Of a stretch of 64,000 nt of DNA, positions 8,742 through 18,263 are shown in pieces. Position 1 is the stretch's first letter. Each line of letters begins with the position of its first letter. A model generated the notes under the pieces. It was not told the DNA's origin, made no database searches, and saw only the letters and a program-made list of their open reading frames with translations. Position numbers and translations under genes: made by a program. The stretch spans positions 310,001-374,000 of the forward strand of contig JAKLKU010000003.1 of NCBI GenBank assembly GCA_023150475.1, read 5' to 3'. This DNA is from Planctomycetota bacterium (GTDB lineage: Bacteria > Planctomycetota > UBA1135 > GCA-002686595).

Positions 8742-11660
8742 ATGCAAGGACTCGTGTCGGCGCGTCGCTCGCGCGCGCACCGGAGTTGGATTCTCGTCGT
8801 GCTCGCGAGCTGCGGTTTCGCCGCAGCGAGCGCTGCCAGCCAGAGCACGAGCGATGAGACGACCGTCGCGCCTGCAGGGACGTGGAGCGTGCGCGGCGGT
8901 CCCGCCGCGCGCACCGGCGTCTCGGCGAGTCGGCCACTCTGCGACGCTCCGCAGGAACTCTGGACGCGCAACCTCGCGGGCGCCGTGGTCGACGAACCGC
9001 TGCTCGCCACGGATGGCGTATTCGTCGAGACGCTCGGCGCGAATCACGAGCGCACATTCACGTTGTTCGACCTGCGCGACGGAGCCGAGCTCTGGAGCAG
9101 CACCGCGTTCGTCCCCGACGTGCCGCTCGAACCGTCGCTCGCCGGTGACTTGGTCGCGGTCCGCAGTTCGCTCACTTCGGTCGACGTGCTGCGCCGCGTC
9201 GGCGTCCGGCTCGAGCTCGTGACGCGCATCGAACGCGGCGACGCGCTCGCGAGTCCGTTGCTTTGCGGCACCGCGCTGCTCTTGCGTTGCGCCGAAGGCA
9301 TCGAGTGCCTCGATGCACGCACTGGAGCGTCGCGTTGGCGCGAGTATGGTCGCTACCGCGGCGCCCTCGCCGTGCACGGCGACACCGTCCACGCGGTCCG
9401 CTACGACGACGACGGTCGCGGGAACTGGGTGAAGCTCGAGCTCGCGAGCGGTACGCCCACCGTCGGGGAGACGGTGCTCTGGCACGACGGCCAGATCCCC
9501 GAGTTCGAGGCGCGCGGAACGCTCGAAGTGTTCGCGCCGCTCACCTACTTCCACGCGGAGTTGCCGATCCCCGTCGCCGGTCAACGCGCGAGTTTCGGCA
9601 CCGTCGCGAACGCCGGACGGCCGTCCGAGACGATCACGGTCTTGCCGTTGCTCTCCGCGATGACTGCGATCGACGGCGGCTGCATCGGAGCATTCGAGGA
9701 CGACGACGGTCCGGCACTGATCGAGGACCGACGCGCGCTCCACGGCACGTTCGACGTGCTCGCGGACCGAGAGCACCACGCCGCGCTCGTGCGCGTGCCG
9801 CACGCGGTCTCGGTTGCGGGCCCGGTCGGTTACGTCGGCGGACTCGCGTTCGAACTCGCGACGCGCCGGGTGCTGTGGCGCCGCACGGCCAACGTCACGC
9901 AGCGCATGGTGCCGACCGACGGCGGAGTCCTGCTCGTCGAAGGCGAATCGCGGCTCGTGCACCTCGGGCGCTCGACTTCCGCCGCTCCCACGGAATGGCT
10001 CGCGGCGGAGGGCTCGCAGGAGCTCAAGAAGGCGACGCTCTTCCTGCACGACGGCACTTGCGAGCGGCGCGACGTCGCGCTCGATCGCGAGCAGCGCACC
10101 GTCCGCGACACAGCGAAGAAGAAGGCGGCCGAACGGCGGCTCACCGAGCTCGTCGCGCTCGAAGACGCGGAGCAACGACTGATCTACACGTCCGACGCGA
10201 GCGCCTGGATCGCGGCGGTCGAACGCGCGATCGACGCCGAGCTCGCGCAGAAGCTGCTCGGCCTCGCCAAGGATGCGCTCGCCGCGCGCGACGGCGCGCT
10301 CGCCCGGCGGCTGCACGATCGTGCGGCGAACTTCGGCGGCTCGTCCGAGGACTCGAAGAAGTTCCTCGATTCGTTGACTCGCTTCCTGGCGGGCAAGTCA
10401 CAGCCGCCGGTGCAGAATCGGATCCAAGCGATCGTCACTTCGGAGCGGGAACTCGAGCGCGCGCACTCGCTCGGGTTCGCGACCCGGCTCGAGCGGCTCG
10501 TGCCTTCCGCGCCGAACGGCGTGCGCGACGCTCTCGCACGTGCGCTGCTCGCGCACGATCCGAAAGCGACGGCCGGCCGCGCGGCCTTGACCCGGTCGCT
10601 GCCCGCGAGTCTCGCCCGCTCGGCGGACGCGGATCTCGACGGAGCACTCGAACTCTCCCGCGTCCTCGCACGCTACGAAGGCGCGGTGGTCGAGATCACG
10701 TCCGAGCCGGATGCGGCGATCACTCCGAGTCGCAAGGCGCTCGCACGGGCGGCCGAAACTTGGCGCAAGGATCTGCTCGTGATCCGCACGCCGCGCTTGC
10801 TCGTGCTCGGCGCGCCGGAAGCTCCGCGCACCATCGCCCGCGCGCTCGCGTGGGGCGAACTCGTCGGCCGCGGATTCGAAGCCTACTTCGTGGGCCCGCT
10901 GCGCGAAGGTCCGCCGCTCGAGCCGTTGGTCATCTGCGCGTACGACACCCACGAGCGATTCAAAGGCGCGATCGAAAAGGCCGGCACCGACGAGCCACGC
11001 AACGCCGAGCCCCTGTTCGCGCACTTCGATCCGACCGAGCTCGTGACGCACCTCGCGCCGGTTCCCGAAGGACCCAGCGTCGTAGGCTCGCGCACGGAGT
11101 ACGCCCACGCCGTCGCCCATCATTGGTTGCGCGAGCGCTGCCCGCGTTTCTCGCAAGCACTCGCTCGTCATGCGAGCCGGAAGGAGCCCGGCTACTGGAT
11201 CGTCGAGGGCTTCGCGGGCGTCGCGGAGACCTTCGAACTCGACGTCGACGCTGCGACGGTGCGGCCCGCGGAAGGTGTCACCGAGAGCCTCGCGCTGATC
11301 GCGCGGCTGCCTTCGGCGAACCTGCACGCGTGGGAGTCGGTCTTCGGTTGCTCGCGCGACTCCGTCGACCCACAGAGCGGCTTGCGCAACGGCGACACGT
11401 ACCGCTGGGGCTGGCTCGGTCGTTCGGCGCCGATCTCGTCGATCGACATCTTCCGAGCACAGTCGACGGCACTGGTCGCCTACCTGCTCGACGCGAACGG
11501 AGGCAAGCTGCGGCCCAAGCTGCTCGACTTCGCGCACGCCCACTACCTCGGCAACACCGATCCGAGTCTCGACTGCCGCAAGGCCTTCGGCTCGAACGAG
11601 GAAGCACTCGGCGACGCCGTCTTCGAGTGGGCGAGCCAACGGCTGCGCGACGCCGAGTGA
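8742..11660 (+). CDS. exported PQQ-like propeller protein with degenerate gluzincin-like C-terminal domain
   Basis: The 972-residue protein starts with a signal peptide (ILVVLASCGFAAASAASQ). Residues about 45-400 read as a PQQ-like or outer-membrane-assembly-type propeller (TLFDLRDGAELWSS, IECLDARTGASRWRE, AFELATRRVLWRR). A basic helical middle (about 420-640) is followed by a C-terminal part similar in layout to DUF1570 and peptidase-MA-like domains: HAVAHHWL near residue 790 stands where HExxH would be, and GYWIVEGFAG follows about 30 residues later as the WxxEGxA element. The catalytic Glu of HExxH is Ala, so peptidase activity is doubtful. GGGAGGAG lies seven bases before the ATG, which makes the start firm. 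The protein at 60,850 has a similar degenerate tail. Its role may be cell-surface binding, by inference. Confidence 0.7.
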   Translation: MQGLVSARRSRAHRSWILVVLASCGFAAASAASQSTSDETTVAPAGTWSVRGGPAARTGVSASRPLCDAPQELWTRNLAGAVVDEPLLATDGVFVETLGANHERTFTLFDLRDGAELWSSTAFVPDVPLEPSLAGDLVAVRSSLTSVDVLRRVGVRLELVTRIERGDALASPLLCGTALLLRCAEGIECLDARTGASRWREYGRYRGALAVHGDTVHAVRYDDDGRGNWVKLELASGTPTVGETVLWHDGQIPEFEARGTLEVFAPLTYFHAELPIPVAGQRASFGTVANAGRPSETITVLPLLSAMTAIDGGCIGAFEDDDGPALIEDRRALHGTFDVLADREHHAALVRVPHAVSVAGPVGYVGGLAFELATRRVLWRRTANVTQRMVPTDGGVLLVEGESRLVHLGRSTSAAPTEWLAAEGSQELKKATLFLHDGTCERRDVALDREQRTVRDTAKKKAAERRLTELVALEDAEQRLIYTSDASAWIAAVERAIDAELAQKLLGLAKDALAARDGALARRLHDRAANFGGSSEDSKKFLDSLTRFLAGKSQPPVQNRIQAIVTSERELERAHSLGFATRLERLVPSAPNGVRDALARALLAHDPKATAGRAALTRSLPASLARSADADLDGALELSRVLARYEGAVVEITSEPDAAITPSRKALARAAETWRKDLLVIRTPRLLVLGAPEAPRTIARALAWGELVGRGFEAYFVGPLREGPPLEPLVICAYDTHERFKGAIEKAGTDEPRNAEPLFAHFDPTELVTHLAPVPEGPSVVGSRTEYAHAVAHHWLRERCPRFSQALARHASRKEPGYWIVEGFAGVAETFELDVDAATVRPAEGVTESLALIARLPSANLHAWESVFGCSRDSVDPQSGLRNGDTYRWGWLGRSAPISSIDIFRAQSTALVAYLLDANGGKLRPKLLDFAHAHYLGNTDPSLDCRKAFGSNEEALGDAVFEWASQRLRDAE

Positions 11661-11770
11661 ACCCCGGAAGGCGGCGGTACGGCGTGGCCGAGGCGTTGAA
11701 CGCGACGCTCGCGGTTCACTGACCTGAACGCGACATTCAAGGCGTGATCGATCGGGCAGAATCGTGCGCC

Positions 11771-12889
11771 ATGAGCCACTCCGACCACTGCGAGACTCGA
11801 CGTGGGTTCCTCCGGGCAAGCGTCGGCCTGACGGCCGCGGCGTTGGGCGCGTGCGCGAGCTCCGAGCGCGCGCGTGGCGCGCCGAAGAAAGTGCTCGTCC
11901 TCGGCGGCACGCGCTTCATCGGGCCGCACATCGTCGAAGCGGCGCTCGCGCGCGGGCATCGCGTGACGCTCTTCAACCGCGGCAAGACGAATCCCGAGCT
12001 CTTCCCCGAGTGCGAAAAGCTGCGTGGCGATCGCGACGGCGACATGAGCGCGCTCGAAGGTCGGCGTTGGGACGCGGTGCTCGACACGTGGACCGACATG
12101 CCGCGGCACGTGCGCTCGGCGGCGACGCTGCTCGGACCGAACGTCGGGCAGTATGTGTTCGTGTCCTCGTTGAACGCGGTCGCGGATCTCTCGCAGCCGC
12201 ACCTCGACGAAACCGCCGAGACCACGCCGCTCGAGCCCAAGGACGAGGACAATCCGTCCGCGGAGCTCTTCGGCGGCCGCAAGGCGCGCTGCGAGAAGCT
12301 GCTCGCGGAGCTCTGCACCGACCGCTACACGATCGTGCGTCCGGGCTTGATCGTCGGACCGCGCGACGGCTCCGACCGTTTCACGTACTGGCCGGTGCGG
12401 ATCGCGCGCGGCGGCGAAGTGCTCGCGCCGGGTTCCGGCGACGATCCGACGCAGTTCGTCGACGCGCGCGACCTCGCGGAGTTCGTCGTGAGGCTCGTCG
12501 AACGCCGCACGCTCGGACTCTTCCACGTCGTCGGCCCGGAGCGCGAGCTCTCGATGCGCGAAGTGCTCGAGACGTGCGTGCGCGTCGCCGAGAACGACGC
12601 ACGCCTCACCTGGGTCGACACGCGTTTCCTGCTCGAACGCGGCGTCGCACCGTGGACCGACTTGCCGGCGTGGCTGCCGAGCCTCGAACCCGGCCATGCC
12701 TACTGGACGTTGAACGTCTCGAAGGCGATCCGGGCGGGCCTCGCGTTCCGGCCGCTCGACGAAACCGTGCGCGACACGCTCGCGTGGTGGGCGACGTTGC
12801 CCGAAGCGCGCCGCGCGGAACTCAAGCGAGGCTTGGCGCCCGAGCGCGAGCGCGAATTGCTCGCCCAGTGGCACGCTCGGCCTAGCTGA
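11771..12889 (+). CDS. Tat-signal NAD-dependent epimerase/dehydratase-family SDR
   Basis: The 372-residue protein has a twin-arginine leader (ETRRGFLRAS, then a hydrophobic run ending ALGAC, which could also be a lipobox). An extended SDR Rossmann fold follows: GGTRFIG at about residue 44 is the NAD(P)-binding GxxGxxG, and RPGLIVGPRD and QFVDARDLAEFVVRLVE are typical of the epimerase/dehydratase branch. At the catalytic position the sequence is LFGGRKARCE, so the usual Tyr of YxxxK is Phe while Lys is kept. Tat export of a folded, cofactor-bound SDR is common in planctomycetes. The ATG at 11,771 starts the Tat leader; an earlier ATG at 11,744 adds only nine residues. Substrate unknown; activity uncertain because of the Tyr-to-Phe change. 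Confidence 0.8.
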   Translation: MSHSDHCETRRGFLRASVGLTAAALGACASSERARGAPKKVLVLGGTRFIGPHIVEAALARGHRVTLFNRGKTNPELFPECEKLRGDRDGDMSALEGRRWDAVLDTWTDMPRHVRSAATLLGPNVGQYVFVSSLNAVADLSQPHLDETAETTPLEPKDEDNPSAELFGGRKARCEKLLAELCTDRYTIVRPGLIVGPRDGSDRFTYWPVRIARGGEVLAPGSGDDPTQFVDARDLAEFVVRLVERRTLGLFHVVGPERELSMREVLETCVRVAENDARLTWVDTRFLLERGVAPWTDLPAWLPSLEPGHAYWTLNVSKAIRAGLAFRPLDETVRDTLAWWATLPEARRAELKRGLAPERERELLAQWHARPS

Positions 12890-12935
12890 CGCGTTGCCGC
12901 GGCGCGCGCCGCTTCACTTCGACGCCGCCGAGAGC

Positions 12936-15887
12936 TCAGCGCAGGACCGCGCGCAACACGAGCGGTTCGTCGCTCGCGAGCTCGGGACCCGCGTCGACGG
13001 CGAACTCGACTCGCGTCGCGTGCCCGCGGCCATCCTCCACCGCGAGCACGAACGACCCGACGGACAGCCGTCGCAACCAACACGCGCCTGCGCCGAACGG
13101 CACGAGCGGCGCGTCGTCGAGCAAGCGACCGTTCGCGTCGCGCAGCTCGGTTTCGAGTCGTTCGACGACCGCGCGTCCGTCGGCATGCACGACGTCGACG
13201 CGCACTTCGCGTCCGCGAACGAGCTCGAGCCTCGCTCGCGTCTCGCGGCCGTCCGCGACGTTCACTTCGATCGTCCGCAACGCGACGTCGGCACCCCACG
13301 GCGTCAGGCGATAGTCGCCTCGCGGTATCGCCGAGAAACTCGCGCGACCGTCGCGCACCTCGGCGACGCCGTGGCCGAAGAGCTCGCCGCCCGCGTCGCC
13401 GACGAGACCGATGCGCACCGCGGCGACGTCGATGCCGCTCTCGGCGACGACTTCGACGACGAGCGTGCCGCCGCGCGACAACACGATGTCGCCCCAGTCG
13501 AGCGTGTCACCCGTCCGGACGTGCTGCGGCGTCGTGATGGTCCTGGCGAGACCTTCGGCACCGACGCTCAAGCGCCACGACCCCGCCGGAATCGACTCGC
13601 TCGTGAAACGCCCGTCCGCACCACTCGTCGTGAGCACGCCCGAACTCGTGCCGAGCGGAGCAGGGAAACAGAATACTTCGGCGCCGGCGACGGGGTTCCC
13701 GGCGGGGTCGACGACCCGTCCAGCGATGCGGGCCGAGCGTTCGCGACTCGGATCGAGATGCAACCGCACTTCGCCGGCGAGCGGATCGACGTCGTCGGCG
13801 ACTGCGACGGCGAACGGCGAGCTCGTCGGCGAGAAGACCTCGAGATGCAGCAGGAACTCCGGACAGTTCGTGAACTCGAAACGTCCCGCCGCGTCGGTCG
13901 CTGCGCGCGCGAACCATTCACCGTCGCCGACGTTCATCGCACGGGCGTCGACCGTCCAGCCCGCGAGTTCGCGTCCCGGCGCGATCACGCGGCCGCGCAG
14001 CGTCCGTTCACGATCGAGCTTCGCATCCCAACGCAGCACCGCGGCCGGCGCACCGACCAACGTGACGCGCGCCTCGCCGAGCCCCTCGCGCTCCGCACGC
14101 ACCTCGAACTCGCCGATCGGCAAGCCGTCGAGCACATAACCGCCGTCGGCCGCGCTCCTCGCGAGGGCACCGGTGATGCCCCAATCACCGACGCGCAGCA
14201 GCGCACCTTCGACCGGCCGCTCGTGCTCGTCGAGCACGCTGCCGACGAGACGCGGCGAGTGCTCGAGCACGACGTCCAAACGCTGCTCGCGGCCGGCGAC
14301 GATCTCGGTCGCGCCGGAGAACGGCGCGAACGTGCTCGCGACGGCAGCGACCGGCGTGACGCCGAGCGCGAGCCCAGCGATGCGGTACACGCCGTCGCCG
14401 TCGGTGAACGCACGCCGCGCAGCGAGCGGCAGCTCGACGCCTTTGGCGGCCCGCGCGAACTCCGCGACTCCGCTCGCGCCGGCGATCACGGACGCACCGG
14501 CGATCGGTCGGCCGTCGACGTCGAGCACGCGCCCGGTGAGGTCGCCGCCGGTCGCTTCGAACGCGAGCTCGACTTCGATCGTCTCGCCGACCGCGCCGGC
14601 GACGGCTTGCTGACGCGACGGCGCGCGCCGACTCGCGAGCGCCGACAGAGCCTGCGAGTCGTCCTCGGCCAGGTCGCGCACGGCGAAGTGCCCGCTCGCG
14701 TCGGATTCGGCGACGACGCCACCCGACCAGGCGCGGAAACCGCGCGAGAGATGGATCGCGGCGCCCGCGAACGGCCGTCCGTCGACGTCGAGGACGCGTC
14801 CACGCACCGCGAATCCCGCGGGAATCGTCAGCGCGACGTCGGTCGTCGCGGCGGCGCGCACCTGGCTCCGACTCTGCACGCCACGATCGAGTTCGACGAG
14901 CCACTCGCCGGGAGCGAGTTCGTCCAAGAACGCGGTGCCGTGTTCGTCGGTGCGAAGCTCGCGCACGCCGGCGTCGAAGTTCGACGTGTTCGTCGCGCCG
15001 GCGCTCACGAGGATGCCCGCCGCGGCGACGCCGTCGCTCCACGCGACGTGGACGCGCAGTCCGCCGTGCGACGCGCGCGGCGACGCGGGGCCGGAACTCG
15101 GCGCCATCGATCGCAACGAGTCCGTCGCCGCTGCCGCACGCGTGTCGTCGTCGGGCGAAGGTCCGTCGCCGTCCGGCGGCGTGACGAGCCCGAGTGCGGA
15201 GTTCTCGAGACTCGCGGGATCGACGGGCTCCGCCGCATCCGATCCCACGCGCCAACCGATGAAGGCGACGAGCACCACGACGGCCGCGCACACCAGCTTC
15301 TTCGTCGTCCCCACGAACAGACCTCCCGTCAGGATCCGCGCCGTGACTGCGGCGGCGTCCGGGCCGCCGAGGCCGAGCTTCGACGCGAACGCCGCGCCGA
15401 GTCCGCTGCGCGAGAGCTTGGCTCGCAAGAGCGCGAGCCCCCGTTTCTGCCGCGTGCGCACCGTCTCGAGCGGCACACCGGTGCGCGCCGCGAGCTCGCG
15501 CACGTCGAGTCCGTCGAAGAACCGCGCGATCAGCGTCGAGCGATACGGTTCGTCGAGCTCGAGCAGCGCCGCGACGAGCCGTCGACGCTCGCTTTCGTGC
15601 TCGAGCACGTCGGCGGGTGACGAAGTCGGCTTGGGCGCCTCGCTCGAGAGCTCGCGATCCCGCCGACGCTCGTCCGCGAGCCACGCATCGAGCGCGAGGT
15701 TGCGCAGCAGTGCGCGCCACCAACGTTTCGGCAGCGAGCCGTCTCTCGGAGCACGCTGCAACGCCGCGAGCCACGCTTCCTGGAACAGGTCGTCGGCCGC
15801 GTGGACGTCGTAGACGAGCCGCCGCGCCAGCGAACGCACGTAGCTCGCGTGCTCGAGGTACGTCTCGGGATCACGTGCGGGGCTCAA
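12936..15887 (-). CDS. ECF-type sigma factor fused to a membrane anchor and transthyretin-like repeats
   Basis: The 983-residue product joins three parts. Residues 1-158 are a sigma-70 family region 2 plus region 4 unit: ADDLFQEAWLAAL at about 31-43 lies in region 2, and LDEPYRSTLIARFF followed by the helix-turn-helix VRELAARTGVPLETVRTR at about 111-146 is region 4. A single hydrophobic helix follows at 198-212 (LVCAAVVVLVAFIGW). The remaining 770 residues are repeats of carboxypeptidase regulatory-like or TTR-like type, recognisable by VRGRVLDVDGRPFAGAAI, LTGRVLDVDGRPIAGASV and IAGRVVDPAGNPVAGAEV. The head would be cytoplasmic and the tail exported, giving a tethered sigma factor. No ATG or GTG precedes region 2 in frame; I used a TTG at 15,887 without a good ribosome binding site, so the start is uncertain. 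No anti-sigma gene is adjacent. Confidence 0.8.
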   Translation of the reverse strand: MSPARDPETYLEHASYVRSLARRLVYDVHAADDLFQEAWLAALQRAPRDGSLPKRWWRALLRNLALDAWLADERRRDRELSSEAPKPTSSPADVLEHESERRRLVAALLELDEPYRSTLIARFFDGLDVRELAARTGVPLETVRTRQKRGLALLRAKLSRSGLGAAFASKLGLGGPDAAAVTARILTGGLFVGTTKKLVCAAVVVLVAFIGWRVGSDAAEPVDPASLENSALGLVTPPDGDGPSPDDDTRAAAATDSLRSMAPSSGPASPRASHGGLRVHVAWSDGVAAAGILVSAGATNTSNFDAGVRELRTDEHGTAFLDELAPGEWLVELDRGVQSRSQVRAAATTDVALTIPAGFAVRGRVLDVDGRPFAGAAIHLSRGFRAWSGGVVAESDASGHFAVRDLAEDDSQALSALASRRAPSRQQAVAGAVGETIEVELAFEATGGDLTGRVLDVDGRPIAGASVIAGASGVAEFARAAKGVELPLAARRAFTDGDGVYRIAGLALGVTPVAAVASTFAPFSGATEIVAGREQRLDVVLEHSPRLVGSVLDEHERPVEGALLRVGDWGITGALARSAADGGYVLDGLPIGEFEVRAEREGLGEARVTLVGAPAAVLRWDAKLDRERTLRGRVIAPGRELAGWTVDARAMNVGDGEWFARAATDAAGRFEFTNCPEFLLHLEVFSPTSSPFAVAVADDVDPLAGEVRLHLDPSRERSARIAGRVVDPAGNPVAGAEVFCFPAPLGTSSGVLTTSGADGRFTSESIPAGSWRLSVGAEGLARTITTPQHVRTGDTLDWGDIVLSRGGTLVVEVVAESGIDVAAVRIGLVGDAGGELFGHGVAEVRDGRASFSAIPRGDYRLTPWGADVALRTIEVNVADGRETRARLELVRGREVRVDVVHADGRAVVERLETELRDANGRLLDDAPLVPFGAGACWLRRLSVGSFVLAVEDGRGHATRVEFAVDAGPELASDEPLVLRAVLR

Positions 15888-16388
15888 GCACGTCCAGGAT
15901 CCGCGCGGGGCGTCGAGCGGGTTCGAGAAAGTCCGTTTTCTCCCCCGTGCGATACTGCCACTCGTCGTTGCGCCGAAAATCGCGAGCGGGGTGCAACCGA
16001 ACGCTCGGAGGCAGGTCCATGCTGGAAGCCCCGAAGTGTCTCCCCCACCGCGCCCCCGACGTGATTCGGGCGCCGAGTCGCTCGACGAGCGCACGCGGCC
16101 GCTGCCCCGGCGCGCTGCGCGCCGAGCTGACTCGCGCTGCGCGCTGGTCTGACCCGCGCTGCGAGCCGGTGTGACGCGCGCTCGTCCGTGCCGGCCGTCG
16201 CCGCTCGCCGTGCCCGGGGTGTCCGGCAACCGGCCGTCCCTCACGGCGAAGGCGCGTCGCTGCCGCGAAGCGCGCTGGCGAGGCCAAGAACCGGGTTTTC
16301 GTGACCCAACGTACCGTGCCAGTTTCGCCTCGTGCCGCGGCGCCCGGCCGTCGAGCCCGCCACGCGCACCGCTACGATCCTGCGTTCG
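15888..16388. other. divergent intergenic region upstream of the sigma fusion and recQ
   Basis: These 501 bases separate two divergently transcribed genes and should hold both promoters, but I cannot mark a convincing -35/-10 pair in this GC-rich DNA. On the minus strand an ATG at 16,020 opens a 49-codon frame (product begins MDLPPSVRLH) that ends at 15,871, overlapping the first bases of the sigma gene in another frame. It could be a leader peptide coupled to the sigma gene, but no good ribosome binding site precedes it and I do not call it a gene. Confidence 0.4.
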
Positions 16389-18104
16389 ATGGCGCCCCAG
16401 CCGCAGACGATCGAGCTCGTCCTCCGCGAACGGTTCGGCCACGCGGAGCTGCGTGGACCGCAGCGTGAAGTGATCGAGGCCGTGCTCGCCGGCCGCGACG
16501 TGCTCCTGACGATGCCGACCGGCGGCGGGAAGTCGCTTTGCTATCAACTGCCCGCGTTGTTGCTCGAGGGGTTGACGTTGGTGATCAGCCCGTTGATCGC
16601 GCTGATGCAGGACCAAGTCGACGCGCTGACGAAGAAGGACATCCGCGCGGCGTTCGTCAACTCGTCGCTCGATGCGCAACAGCGTCGTGAGCGCCTCGAA
16701 CGCGCCGCGCGCGGCGAGCTCGAGCTCCTCTACGTCACGCCCGAGCGCTTCCGCAGCACCGATTTCCTCGCCGCGCTGCCGCGCCTCCGCATCACCCGCC
16801 TCGCCGTCGACGAAGCGCACTGCGTCAGCCAATGGGGTCACGATTTCCGGCCGGACTACTCGCGACTTTCGAGCTATCGCAAGCTCTGCGGCGGCCCTCC
16901 GACGATCGCACTGACCGCGACGGCGACGCCGCGCGTCGCGGAGGACATCGTGCGGCTGCTCGGCCTGCGCGAGCCCTTGATCGTGCGCCTGGGCATCGAG
17001 CGGCCCGAGCTCTTCCTCGCCGCGGCGCGCATCACGTTCGCCGAAGAGAAGTTGCCCTTGCTCGCGGAGCGAGTGAAGCAGCTCGACGGCGCCGGCATCG
17101 TCTACTCGACGCTGATCCGCGACCTCGAGGACCTGCACGTCGAGCTGAAGCGCGTCGGCATCCACTCGATCGTCTACCACGGCAAACTCTCGCCCGAGGA
17201 ACGCCGCCGCGCACAACGCGTGTTCCTCGAGAGCCAACGTGAAGTCGTACTCGCGACCAACGCGTTCGGCATGGGCGTCGACAAACCCGACATCCGTTTC
17301 GTGCTGCACGCGCAGGTGCCGCGGACCCTCGAACAATGGACGCAGGAGGTCGGACGCGCCGGTCGCGACGGAAAACCGTCGTGGTGCGAGGTGCTCTACT
17401 TCGAGGAGGATCTCGCGATCCAGCAAGGATTCGTCGAGTGGGCGAACCCGTCGCTCGAGTACCTGCTGCACGTGTACGAAACGTTGCGCGGTTGGGGCGA
17501 ACGGATCGCGACGAAGGAGCTCGACGACTTGCGCGACGAGCTCTTGATCAAGAACCGAGCGGACAACCGCGTGTCGATCTGTCTCAAGTGGCTCGAGGTG
17601 CTCGGCGTCACCGACGGAAGTTTCGAGAGCCACGATCTGCGCGTCGTGCGCGAGCTCGATCCAAGCGAATTGCCTGATGCCGTCGGCAGCGAAGCGAAAC
17701 GCCGCGCCGACCTCGAAGGTCTGCTCGCGATGGCACGATTCGCAGGCGGACACGAAGAGTGCCGTCGCGTCGGCATCGCGCGGCACTTCGCACTGCCTGC
17801 GGCGACGACGCCGTGCGGAGCGTGCGACGTGTGCGTCGACGCCGCGACGTGGCGGAAGACGCACATGGCGGAGCGCGCGAGCCTGCCGGTCGGCGAAACG
17901 AGCTCCAGCGAATGGCGCCGCGGCGACTGGGTCCGCGTCGACGGCCGACACCTCGGCCAAGTGGTCAAGGTCGAAGGCGAAGGCAAGCGCGTGCGCCTGG
18001 TGATCGAGAGCGCAGGCGACGGCCGCCAACGCACGCTCGACCCGCACCGCGCGAAGATCGAGAAGCTCGCGCCGAACCCGGGCGACGACTCGCGGCGGAG
18101 TTGA
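16389..18104 (+). CDS. recQ: ATP-dependent DNA helicase RecQ
   Basis: The 571-residue protein is a 3'-5' superfamily 2 DNA helicase. Motif I is MPTGGGKSLCYQ near residue 40, motif II is VDEAHCVSQWGHDFRPDY near 140 with the RecQ-specific aromatic-rich loop, motif III is ALTATAT, and motif VI is QEVGRAGRDG. The zinc-binding subdomain is present: one Cys in HEECRR near 457 and three in CGACDVC at 476-482. After that there is no full winged helix and no HRDC domain; instead a short SH3-like tail (RRGDWVRVDGRHLGQVVKV) resembles the DUF3553-type ending. The protein is shorter than the 600-610 residues usual for E. coli-type RecQ. I chose the ATG at 16,389, since the 19 upstream codons are arginine- and proline-rich. 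It acts in recombination and replication-fork repair. Confidence 0.93.
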   Translation: MAPQPQTIELVLRERFGHAELRGPQREVIEAVLAGRDVLLTMPTGGGKSLCYQLPALLLEGLTLVISPLIALMQDQVDALTKKDIRAAFVNSSLDAQQRRERLERAARGELELLYVTPERFRSTDFLAALPRLRITRLAVDEAHCVSQWGHDFRPDYSRLSSYRKLCGGPPTIALTATATPRVAEDIVRLLGLREPLIVRLGIERPELFLAAARITFAEEKLPLLAERVKQLDGAGIVYSTLIRDLEDLHVELKRVGIHSIVYHGKLSPEERRRAQRVFLESQREVVLATNAFGMGVDKPDIRFVLHAQVPRTLEQWTQEVGRAGRDGKPSWCEVLYFEEDLAIQQGFVEWANPSLEYLLHVYETLRGWGERIATKELDDLRDELLIKNRADNRVSICLKWLEVLGVTDGSFESHDLRVVRELDPSELPDAVGSEAKRRADLEGLLAMARFAGGHEECRRVGIARHFALPAATTPCGACDVCVDAATWRKTHMAERASLPVGETSSSEWRRGDWVRVDGRHLGQVVKVEGEGKRVRLVIESAGDGRQRTLDPHRAKIEKLAPNPGDDSRRS

Positions 18105-18206
18105 GTTCGCCCCGCAGGGCTCGTGCGGGCGGCCGATCACGATGCGGCCGGATGGCGGAGATCGACCGCACGAGCGCGGCGCTCCGCGATGCTCGCCACG
18201 ACGCAA

Positions 18207-18239
18207 GCGGCGGCCCGAACACTCGGTTCGAGCCGCCGC
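18207..18239. terminator. hairpin between recQ and the convergent gene
   Basis: A stem of 14 pairs with one mismatch (GCGGCGGCCCGAAC against GTTCGAGCCGCCGC) closes a 5-base loop. It lies between convergent stops at 18,104 and 18,264 and is a likely bidirectional terminator. No T-run follows. Confidence 0.6.
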
Positions 18240-18263
18240 GGGGTGTGGGAGCGCGTGGGACGT

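Noticed and set aside
15888..18206. A minus-strand open frame continuing far upstream of the sigma domain, across the whole recQ gene.
   Set aside because: The extension is antisense to a clear RecQ helicase and reads as arginine-rich, low-complexity sequence without domains; it is open only because stop codons are rare at this GC content.
18207..18239. GGTTCGAG inside a hairpin, resembling the T-arm of a tRNA.
   Set aside because: No acceptor, D-arm or anticodon arm can be drawn around it; the structure is better explained as a terminator between convergent genes.
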